This document shows positions 17,043 through 24,313 of a stretch of DNA of 62,202 nucleotides, piece by piece; within the stretch, counting starts at the first letter, position 1; each line of letters starts with the position of its first letter. Source of the stretch: Planctomycetota bacterium (GTDB lineage Bacteria > Planctomycetota > Planctomycetia > Pirellulales > Pirellulaceae); contig JAQCHP010000010.1 in the NCBI GenBank assembly GCA_027619595.1, forward strand, positions 1 to 62,202, in the 5' to 3' direction. The notes below the pieces were generated by a model. It was not told the DNA's origin. It searched no databases and saw only the letters and a program-made list of their open reading frames with translations. The position numbers and the translations under genes were made by a program.

Positions 17043-17696
17043 TTAGGCAGCTTGCCGACATGCAATGGATCTCCTCACACGTGCTGGCACTCCGTGTGCT
17101 ACTACATGGGGCGGCAAATCGTGGACCACAACTGCTCCGGCGCCCACAATCGTGCCGGTGCCAATTCGCCGCTGTTGAATTACGGAGGCCCCACAACCCA
17201 CCATCGCCAATGCCTCCATATGGACATTTCCCGATAGCGTGGCACCTGGTGCTACATGTCCATACGATTCAACCACGCTTTCATGGTCGACCGACGCACG
17301 CGTGTTGATGACGACCCCATCTCCCAACACGACCTCCGGACCAACGATGGCTCCGGGCATGATAGCAATTCCTACACCCAACCTAGCGCTCGGCGCAACG
17401 TATGCGTACGGACTGATCGCGTTCGGCAACCGATACCCCAGCTGCTGCAACTTTTGCAGCAAGCGGAATCTCAAGGCGTTGTCGCCCACCGCTGCAAAGG
17501 CGAAACAGGCACCCTCTTTTCGAAGCGTCGACAACATCTCGTCGGTTCCAATCACCGGAACACCTTCAATGACAGAACCAACTGGTACCGTCATATCGAG
17601 ACAACCAATGGGGTCCCACGTGTCGGCTTGTCGAAAAATGTCAATGACCACCCTAGCGTGGCCGCCCGCTCCCACAATGACCACTTGATTGTTCAT
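17043..17696 (-). CDS. NeuD/PglD-type sugar O- or N-acetyltransferase
   Basis: 217 aa. The N-terminal Rossmann-like part (VVIVGAGGHARVVIDIFRQA) and a C-terminal left-handed beta-helix with hexapeptide repeats (GVGIAIMPGAIVGPEVVLGD, then GVVINTRASVDHESVVESYG, then HVAPGATLSGNV) define the NeuD/PglD/PerB group. The His in VDHES is the catalytic base position of that family. The ATG at 17696 with GGGAGG upstream is preferred. Beside gmd and a perosamine-synthase-like aminotransferase, N-acetylation of the 4-amino sugar (PerB-like) is the most economical role; this is inference. Confidence 0.85.
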   Translation of the reverse strand: MNNQVVIVGAGGHARVVIDIFRQADTWDPIGCLDMTVPVGSVIEGVPVIGTDEMLSTLRKEGACFAFAAVGDNALRFRLLQKLQQLGYRLPNAISPYAYVAPSARLGVGIAIMPGAIVGPEVVLGDGVVINTRASVDHESVVESYGHVAPGATLSGNVHMEALAMVGCGASVIQQRRIGTGTIVGAGAVVVHDLPPHVVAHGVPARVRRSIACRQAA

Positions 17697-17844
17697 AAGC
17701 CACCTCCCTTCACCTCTGCTCTCTTGAGCACACCACAATCTGTTTGGCTGAAGATTCTTATTCCTTAAGGGAATGATGGCCCCAAAAGAAAATTGTCGTT
17801 GACTTTACGTTCTGAAAGGACACGACCGAAACTATTGGCTGCAT

Positions 17845-18432
17845 TCACGCGGCTTCCGTCGTGGGATCAAGACTCCACGGTTCCACTGAATGGATTTCGC
17901 CTTGCAGCCCACGAAAGCATGCCAGATAGTTCCGGCCGATAACAACACGTCGTAGCGCGATCCCCAATTCCCGCAAATCGCCATTACGCAACTTCTCGTC
18001 GGGTACAAACGTATCACAGGTGATCGAAATACGAACCAAGTTCGTTCGCAGCTTCGTTCCCAAGGGTATTTTTAATCGCCGATTGGCAAAGACTCGCTGA
18101 AATTTTACCTGAGGGCCGTCAGAAACATTGACGGTCACGCGGGTACCTCCGGGTCGTGCGGAATGAACGGGGATCCAAATATGCCTCGCGCAAATAGGTT
18201 CGACGAAGCGACAGGTAATGACAGCAGCTCGCTGCGTCCAAGCAAACGAGACGCCGGCATTTTTCTCTGGCGGAAAAAATCCCTCAAACTCACACAGGGG
18301 AAACACCAACCGCTGTGACTGAAAACTCTGCGAACACAAAACCGGAATGACGCGGGACTTACCTGACAGACGCCGCCCCTCGGGCGCAAGCATCCGGATT
18401 CGGTCACTAGGACGAAACGACATTCCCTGCAT
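17845..18432 (-). CDS. unknown protein of the polysaccharide cluster
   Basis: 195 aa, soluble, no signal peptide. I recognise no enzyme motif. The C-terminal half (VTVNVSDGPQVKFQRVF, LKIPLGTKLRTNLVRISITC, TFVPDEKLRNGDLRELGIAL) has the strand pattern of a beta-sandwich appended to some glycosyltransferases in polysaccharide loci. AAAGGA lies 9 bp before the ATG at 18432, supporting that start over the TTG at 18441. Its start overlaps the preceding transferase gene by 26 bp, which indicates translational coupling. It may act as a sugar-binding partner of that transferase. Function unknown. Confidence 0.7.
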   Translation of the reverse strand: MQGMSFRPSDRIRMLAPEGRRLSGKSRVIPVLCSQSFQSQRLVFPLCEFEGFFPPEKNAGVSFAWTQRAAVITCRFVEPICARHIWIPVHSARPGGTRVTVNVSDGPQVKFQRVFANRRLKIPLGTKLRTNLVRISITCDTFVPDEKLRNGDLRELGIALRRVVIGRNYLACFRGLQGEIHSVEPWSLDPTTEAA

Positions 18433-19786
18433 CTTCGGCAATCCTTTGTGCCCGGCGACCGTCGCAAAATAAGCCGCCCATGACCACGTCGAGCCTCTCC
18501 AGCAGATCGATGGGAGGCGATACTCTGGCGACGCGTAGGTATTCGCTTACACGGTCGATTGTCCTTAATACGGGCCTGTCATACAAGACCCGTTCACCGA
18601 ATTCCAAAAAGGATTGGGCATATCCCGCGGCGGAATGCCGTGCTATCGCCCAAGTGCGAGCAGCTTGAGCACGTTGTACGGCCGAATCGTACGCATCCAC
18701 GAGAGAATTTAGAACTCGCTTGAGCTGCAAATGCTCATTCTGAACGTCTACTTTGTGCACATACGCATCGGGAATTTCAGCAAAACACCCGGTGTTGCTC
18801 ACAATCACCGGCTTCCCCGTTAAAAGGCCCTCGACGACGCTAGCAGAACCACCTTCCATGGCCGGATTGCGCAAACATACGACTGCATCTGCTTTTTGAA
18901 ACTCTTCGTGCAGCTGCTGGCATTCCACGCGTCCAGTGATTGTTACTTGCGACTCGAGTCCGTTGGCACAAATCAACGACTGGATTTCAGAACGCATGGA
19001 ATCTTCAATGGGACCCACGACGTGGTACTCAAGATTTTTTCTTAGTCGTTCGTTGGACGCCAGGACTTCGACGACCATTTGTACGCGTTTATTGGGATTG
19101 ATGTGTCCTACAGTTAACAGTCTCAACTTCTCGTGCGGCTGCGAACTGAATCCCTGCGGTGAATAGCTCGATTCGCCACCATCGTAAGCGAGCGGTATCT
19201 CCGCGATCGGACACGCCACCCGTGATCGAACGTGGTTTCCAGCAAATGCCGAATGCACAATCACCCCTGTTGAGTTTCTAAGTGCCCACCTCAGCACAGG
19301 AAATCGCACGATTTCCTGCTGCCACCATTTACTCGGTTCTTCATGCACAAGAGCGCGCATCGCAGCCACAGCTTCTTCGCCACACTCTTGTTCAAGAACT
19401 GCATCGTAGGTAACTTGCGGATTCATTTTCGCATGGCAATAGCCGTTGAGGGCATTATGCAGCACGTAATCGTGCAAGACGACGATCCCCGGCACACGTT
19501 CCAGGTGATCGAAACACAGCTCGTGGTACGTGTAATGGTCACCCAGGTTGTAGACCACAAGATCGAACTCGGCGAGCGCCTTTTCCGGGTGGCTACCAAG
19601 TTCCTGTGCCCAAACCACAGGACGGCTACTCGTCCGGGAATCAATCTGACGCATTGATCGCGTCGGTGATTCGCTTCGCATAATCGTGATGTCGACGCCA
19701 GTAGATGCGAGTTCTTCTACTACGAGCGCACTAAATCGTCCGATTGCAGACTGTACTGAGAATGGAGTATACCAGGCGATCTTCAT
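18407..19786 (-). CDS. glycosyltransferase family 4 (GT-B)
   Basis: 459 aa. MKIAWYTPFSVQSAIGRFSA starts the N-terminal domain. The donor domain has LRLLTVGHINPNKRVQMVVE, then VVGPIEDSMRSEIQ, then AVVCLRNPAMEGGSASVVEG, with the E-x7-E type EGGSASVVEG motif and GKPVIVSNTGCFAEIPD. A ~100-residue C-terminal extension follows the fold. Its ATG overlaps the stop of the previous transferase gene by 4 bp (19783-19786). Likely cytoplasmic, extending a lipid-linked glycan. Donor and acceptor are not predictable from sequence. Confidence 0.88.
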   Translation of the reverse strand: MKIAWYTPFSVQSAIGRFSALVVEELASTGVDITIMRSESPTRSMRQIDSRTSSRPVVWAQELGSHPEKALAEFDLVVYNLGDHYTYHELCFDHLERVPGIVVLHDYVLHNALNGYCHAKMNPQVTYDAVLEQECGEEAVAAMRALVHEEPSKWWQQEIVRFPVLRWALRNSTGVIVHSAFAGNHVRSRVACPIAEIPLAYDGGESSYSPQGFSSQPHEKLRLLTVGHINPNKRVQMVVEVLASNERLRKNLEYHVVGPIEDSMRSEIQSLICANGLESQVTITGRVECQQLHEEFQKADAVVCLRNPAMEGGSASVVEGLLTGKPVIVSNTGCFAEIPDAYVHKVDVQNEHLQLKRVLNSLVDAYDSAVQRAQAARTWAIARHSAAGYAQSFLEFGERVLYDRPVLRTIDRVSEYLRVARVSPPIDLLERLDVVMGGLFCDGRRAQRIAEDAGNVVSS

Positions 19787-20820
19787 TGCAAAAGTCTCTC
19801 GATGGTATGGTCCCAGGTAATACCTTGTCGGTCCCACAGGCACTTAGCGGCTTTGCCCCAACTTTCCGTGCGTTTGCGGTTATTCCATAGGTCATCCAAA
19901 GCGTGCGCGATCTCGTGCGGATCAGGTGGAACGACTAATCCCGTCTCCCCCGGCTCCACCAGACCTAACACACCGCCACTATCGGAGGCAGTCAGTAGCG
20001 ACTTTTCGGCCTGACAAGCTTCCATGGCAACGTATCCAAAACTGTCTTCATCGATCGGCAGGTAGGCGCAGGCCAGCGAACGGTTCACGAATCGAGAGAC
20101 CACCTCCCGCGACGCGTAACCAAGATGCAACTCGACCTTGGCAGCCAAGTGGTAGTCGTCGACCAATTTTTTTAGTTGAGTCCCGTCAACTTCGCTGTCG
20201 GGGGGACCTGCCACAATTAATCGCACGGGCGTCTTTACATAACGCATGGCTTCCAGCAGTAGATGCTGTCGCTTACCTGCATTAATCCGCCCGCCACAAA
20301 AGACATAGTCCCCATAAGACTCTGACCGAAACAAGTGCGGGTCATTCAGCGGTGGCGGCAGAACTTCGCCCTGTCGGTCATTATATCGCAACAACCGATT
20401 TTGCGTTGTGGGAGAGTTGCAAAACACTCGACGGGCATGATCGAAACATAGGTTATCGACCGCCTGAACCGTCGCGCGCAGGGAATTGGCCGTCAAGTCG
20501 GCTGCCGATTCTTCCTTCTCGGCCGGCCACAGATCGTAAACCTGGCGAAATTGATGCAAGAGCCATAACGTTTTTTGCGGGTGCGGTACCAGATACGCCG
20601 GAAATTTAAGAGCTATAACGCGTTCTACGTCCCAGAGTTCAAACATCTGACAGGCCAAAATTTCATCGTATATTCGCTCCAAGGGGTCCCAAGCAAAAGG
20701 AATTCGCAGTAGATCGGCTTGATGTCCGCGCATCCTCAATTCGCCGACCAAGTGGTCCGCCAGCAGTTCGGCTCCCCCACGAACAAACGGTACCATATTG
20801 TTGAGCACGAGAATTTTCAT
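19783..20820 (-). CDS. glycosyltransferase family 4 (paralogue A)
   Basis: 345 aa GT-B enzyme. MKILVLNNMVPFVRGGAELL carries the N-terminal GGAE loop; the donor site has YVFCGGRINAGKRQHLLLEA, RLIVAGPPDSEVDG, YLPIDEDSFGYVAMEACQAE and SDSGGVLGLVEPGETGLVV. The ATG at 20820 (MKILVL) overlaps the upstream stop by 4 bp. It is clearly related to its neighbour (paralogue B), sharing the DEDS(F/Y)GY motif, the KRQHLL(L/V)EAMR string and overall length, so the pair arose by duplication. Confidence 0.9.
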   Translation of the reverse strand: MKILVLNNMVPFVRGGAELLADHLVGELRMRGHQADLLRIPFAWDPLERIYDEILACQMFELWDVERVIALKFPAYLVPHPQKTLWLLHQFRQVYDLWPAEKEESAADLTANSLRATVQAVDNLCFDHARRVFCNSPTTQNRLLRYNDRQGEVLPPPLNDPHLFRSESYGDYVFCGGRINAGKRQHLLLEAMRYVKTPVRLIVAGPPDSEVDGTQLKKLVDDYHLAAKVELHLGYASREVVSRFVNRSLACAYLPIDEDSFGYVAMEACQAEKSLLTASDSGGVLGLVEPGETGLVVPPDPHEIAHALDDLWNNRKRTESWGKAAKCLWDRQGITWDHTIERLLQ

Positions 20821-21854
20821 GCGGCCAACTTTTCCACGACATGGTCCCAATTGATGTTCAACTCCGACATCCGTCGAGGCCCGCGGTGCCCCATTTCCGC
20901 AGCTAGATTCGGCTCGTCAAAGAGCCGATCGATGGCCGCAGCCAGGGCTTCAGCCGTCGGCTCACAAACGAGCCCATTAACTCCGTCCTGCACTAACTCC
21001 ATCACGCCACCACTATCGCTTGTCGTCAGAATCGATTTGCAGGCATGGTGAGCCTCCAGCGAAGGGTATCCGTAAGAGTCTTCGTCAAAAGGCAGGTAGG
21101 CAGCAGCGCGACAGTTTTTTAACAGGCCAGCTTTTTCTTCTTCGGAAATCCATCGGTCGATGATCTGAACACGATCACTCAAACCGTAGCGCATGGCAGT
21201 TAGACGCAACTGCCGAGGATAGCTCTGGGAATGACTCTTGCCAGCAAGTACAAGCTTGGCGGGACTCCGAGTATGTCGCATCGCCTCTACCAACAAGTGC
21301 TGCCGCTTATGGTGTTCCATGCGGGACACATAGACAATTGTGTCACCATAGGATCCACTGCGAAATAGACTTGCGTCGAGCAACGGCGGATACAATATGG
21401 TGCTCTCGACTGAATTAAAAGTTCGCAACCTTTGACCAACAACCGCCGAATTCGTGTAAATGGAACGCGATTCTTTCAAAGCGGTTTCATCGATATCCAT
21501 CAATCGAGCACGAAAGGCCCGCGTGGCTGGATTGTCTGCACATCCCCGATATTCTGTGTCCCAGAGGTCATAATAGGCGCGAAAATGATGAATAAACCAT
21601 AGCACCTTATTGGGATGACGGATAAGGTAGGCCGGTGGACGGAAGGCGATGACGCGATCAACCGATTCCGTTATATCCAGCATGCGATAGGCCAGCATCT
21701 GATCCAGCATGCGGTCCATGACTTCCACGAACGGCAAGAAAATCGTTTCGACTTGATGGCCGTGCTCGACCAACTTGTGCTCCAGCCATTCTACAATCGC
21801 GGTGCCCCCACCTTTAATAAATGGAACAAAACTCGAAACGAGTGCCAGTTTCAT
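20817..21854 (-). CDS. glycosyltransferase family 4 (paralogue B)
   Basis: 345 aa GT-B enzyme. MKLALVSSFVPFIKGGGTAI at the N-terminus, IVYVSRMEHHKRQHLLVEAM at the start of the donor domain, LVLAGKSHSQSYPRQL, then AYLPFDEDSYGYPSLEAHHA and SDSGGVMELVQDGVNGLV. It has the same length and motifs as paralogue A but is clearly diverged. It is the first of three consecutive transferase genes with 4-bp overlaps, lying 57 bp after the aminotransferase gene. The pair could add successive, similar sugars. Confidence 0.9.
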   Translation of the reverse strand: MKLALVSSFVPFIKGGGTAIVEWLEHKLVEHGHQVETIFLPFVEVMDRMLDQMLAYRMLDITESVDRVIAFRPPAYLIRHPNKVLWFIHHFRAYYDLWDTEYRGCADNPATRAFRARLMDIDETALKESRSIYTNSAVVGQRLRTFNSVESTILYPPLLDASLFRSGSYGDTIVYVSRMEHHKRQHLLVEAMRHTRSPAKLVLAGKSHSQSYPRQLRLTAMRYGLSDRVQIIDRWISEEEKAGLLKNCRAAAYLPFDEDSYGYPSLEAHHACKSILTTSDSGGVMELVQDGVNGLVCEPTAEALAAAIDRLFDEPNLAAEMGHRGPRRMSELNINWDHVVEKLAA

Positions 21855-21911
21855 ACGATCCTCCCGCTCCCGCGCATCGATTCGTTTGCCCCAACGACAA
21901 AAGACGCACTG

Positions 21912-23060
21912 CTACGCCGCACGCGGCAAAGTCGACTCCATTTGCGAAGTCGCCTCTCGAATCGACGCCATGAGCTCGCGACAGACGAAATCAACGTCGA
22001 CGCGTGACAAACCCGCATGAGTTGGCAGGCTGATTCCGCGTAAAGCATAACGATCAGCCACCGGATAACGATTGGTGTCGTATTGATACGGAGGCATCGA
22101 ATGCATCGGATAGAAAACGGGACGAGTCTCTATTCCGCGTCGCTCCATGGATTGAATTACGGCGTCCCGTTGCACATCTACGTGATCCCGCATAATCAGA
22201 GTGAACATCCAATAACAATGATGCGCCCAGCTCGCCTGATATGGCAAGACGAACAGATCATCGTGACGTTTTAGTGCCTCGAAGTACCAGTCGGCAACTT
22301 CACGCCGCCGTGAAAGGTGATAGTCGATGCGTTCCATTTGAGCACATCCTATCGCGGCACAGATATTCGTCATTCGGTAGTTGAACCCCACCTCGGTATG
22401 CCAGTATCGGCGCGTGGGTGAAACACCCTGACCACGAAGCAAACGGAGCCGATTGGCCAGTTCACCATCCTGCGTGACGACCATCCCTCCCTCGCCCGTG
22501 GTAATGATTTTATTGCCAAAAAAACTAAATGTCACACAGTTGCCCAGGCTGCCCACTGAACGTCCGCGATACTTCGCGCCCAGAGCTTCCGCCGCGTCCT
22601 CCACTACGAACAAACCATGGGCTTCGGCAATTTCCAATATCGGATCGAGATCTACAGGATGCCCGTACAACGGTACGCTCATAATTGCACGAGTCTTGCT
22701 GGTGATCTTGGCTACGACCTGAGCTGGATCCAGCGTTAAGTGGGGCAGACACGAATCGACAAAGACGGGCGTTGCGCCACAGTAACGAACAGCGTTGGCC
22801 GAGGCGATATATGATAGCGTCGGCACGATGACCTCGTCGCCAGGACCGACCCCCAAAGCCGCCAAGGCCAGATGCAGCGCGGTCGTGCCATTATTGGTCG
22901 CAACTGCGTGCCTCGCCGAACAAAAATCTGCCACCATCTCTTCGAATTGTTCGATGTATTTGCCGCGAGATGAAATCCAACTACTTTCCAGACAGTCCAT
23001 CACATAGGCTTTTTCGTTACCGTCCAGACACGGCTCCGCTACATGAATCTTGTACGACAT
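21912..23060 (-). CDS. DegT/DnrJ/EryC1 aminotransferase, perosamine-synthase-like
   Basis: 382 aa PLP enzyme of the sugar aminotransferase family. Catalytic Lys184 is in TFSFFGNKIITTGEGG. TNNGTTALHLALAALGVGPG binds PLP phosphate, VEDAAEALGAKY holds the ring Asp, and the C-terminal RPVFYPMHSMPPYQ closes the site. Directly downstream of gmd (111 bp), it most simply converts GDP-4-keto-6-deoxymannose to GDP-perosamine with glutamate as amino donor. Similar sequences also act on other 4-keto sugars, so the product is inferred from the gene order. Confidence 0.88.
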   Translation of the reverse strand: MSYKIHVAEPCLDGNEKAYVMDCLESSWISSRGKYIEQFEEMVADFCSARHAVATNNGTTALHLALAALGVGPGDEVIVPTLSYIASANAVRYCGATPVFVDSCLPHLTLDPAQVVAKITSKTRAIMSVPLYGHPVDLDPILEIAEAHGLFVVEDAAEALGAKYRGRSVGSLGNCVTFSFFGNKIITTGEGGMVVTQDGELANRLRLLRGQGVSPTRRYWHTEVGFNYRMTNICAAIGCAQMERIDYHLSRRREVADWYFEALKRHDDLFVLPYQASWAHHCYWMFTLIMRDHVDVQRDAVIQSMERRGIETRPVFYPMHSMPPYQYDTNRYPVADRYALRGISLPTHAGLSRVDVDFVCRELMASIREATSQMESTLPRAA

Positions 23061-23171
23061 GCTGCCAGCCCCACCCTCGTCTCAAGGCGTCAACGCTTTT
23101 TTAGCACCAACCCACTACAGCGCCACCGGACCCTCCGGCACGCGACTTGCCTCATGCAAGCCACCAGCCAA

Positions 23172-24182
23172 CTAGGCTGCAGCTGCCTTTCTCTCGTACG
23201 CTCGACCGACAGTAAGCTTCTCGATACGAGCTAGTTCAAGATCGTGTTCCATCATCATTGCGACCAACCCTCGCAAATCGACTTCTGGCTCCCAACCCAA
23301 CTCTCGCTTGGCCTTGTCGGGATTGGCCCGCAGAAGATTCACTTCTGCCGGGCGATAGAAACGCGGGTCAATTACCACATGGTCCTGGGGATCAAGGCCG
23401 GCATAGTCAAATGCCATCTGCACAAAATCTCGAATCCGAGTCGTATCACCCGTTCCGATCACATAGTCCCGCGGCGATTCTTGCTGAAGCATCATCCACA
23501 TGGCCCGAACATAGTCACCGGCGAAACCCCAATCTCGCATGGAGTCAAGATTGCCTAAACGGAGTTCGTTCTGCAAACCCATCTTAATACGAGCGACGGC
23601 ATGCGTAATTTTGCGGGTAACAAAATCGGTACCCCTGCGCGGAGACTCGTGATTGAACAAGATGCCACTGCAGGCAAACATGTTATAGCTCTCACGGTAA
23701 TTCACGGTCATATAGTGCGCAAAAACCTTTGCTACAGCATAGGGGCTGCGCGGATAAAAACGCGTCGTCTCCGATTGCGGCGTCTCCACAACCTCGCCAT
23801 ACATTTCGCTGCTACTGGCCTGATAGAATCGAATACGAGGATTTACGACGCGAATCGCTTCCAACGCTCGCAAGACACCTAGCCCAGTCACCTCAGACGT
23901 GAGAATTGGCTGCTCCCAGCTCACCGGGACAAAACTCATGGCGGCCAAATTATAGAACTCCGTCGGCCGCACATTCTCGACGACGGACTGAATTGAACCG
24001 GTATCGAGCAAATCAGCTTTATGTAACACCACCTGATGTCGCAGATGCTCAATGCGACCGTAGCTTTCGGTGCTGGTATGGCGCACGATTCCATGCACCT
24101 CGTATCCTCGCCTCAAGAGAAATTCAGCGAGATAGGATCCATCCTGACCGGTAATCCCGGTGATGATCGCGGTTGATTTCAT
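23172..24182 (-). CDS. gmd: GDP-mannose 4,6-dehydratase
   Basis: 336 aa short-chain dehydrogenase fold. ITGITGQDGSYLAEFLLRRG is the NADP-binding glycine motif of Gmd, SSSEMYGEV holds the catalytic Ser/Glu, and YPRSPYAVAK supplies Tyr148 and Lys152. GTDFVTRKIT and RDWGFAGDYVRAMW are strongly Gmd-specific. It makes GDP-4-keto-6-deoxy-D-mannose, the precursor of fucose, rhamnose, perosamine and related sugars. It is the first gene of the polysaccharide run on this strand. No fcl/wcaG follows, so the 4-amino route is favoured. Confidence 0.93.
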   Translation of the reverse strand: MKSTAIITGITGQDGSYLAEFLLRRGYEVHGIVRHTSTESYGRIEHLRHQVVLHKADLLDTGSIQSVVENVRPTEFYNLAAMSFVPVSWEQPILTSEVTGLGVLRALEAIRVVNPRIRFYQASSSEMYGEVVETPQSETTRFYPRSPYAVAKVFAHYMTVNYRESYNMFACSGILFNHESPRRGTDFVTRKITHAVARIKMGLQNELRLGNLDSMRDWGFAGDYVRAMWMMLQQESPRDYVIGTGDTTRIRDFVQMAFDYAGLDPQDHVVIDPRFYRPAEVNLLRANPDKAKRELGWEPEVDLRGLVAMMMEHDLELARIEKLTVGRAYERKAAAA

Positions 24183-24313
24183 GCGGGTGCCAGTGTCCTT
24201 CCTGGAACGAATTGCGGTTCACCGCTTCCGTGCGGTTCAACTTCCATTGTTGGAAGCTAGTCGGCACACTTGTAACAGAGCCACCACTTTGGCGGGAAGA
24301 GCAAGATTGGAAA

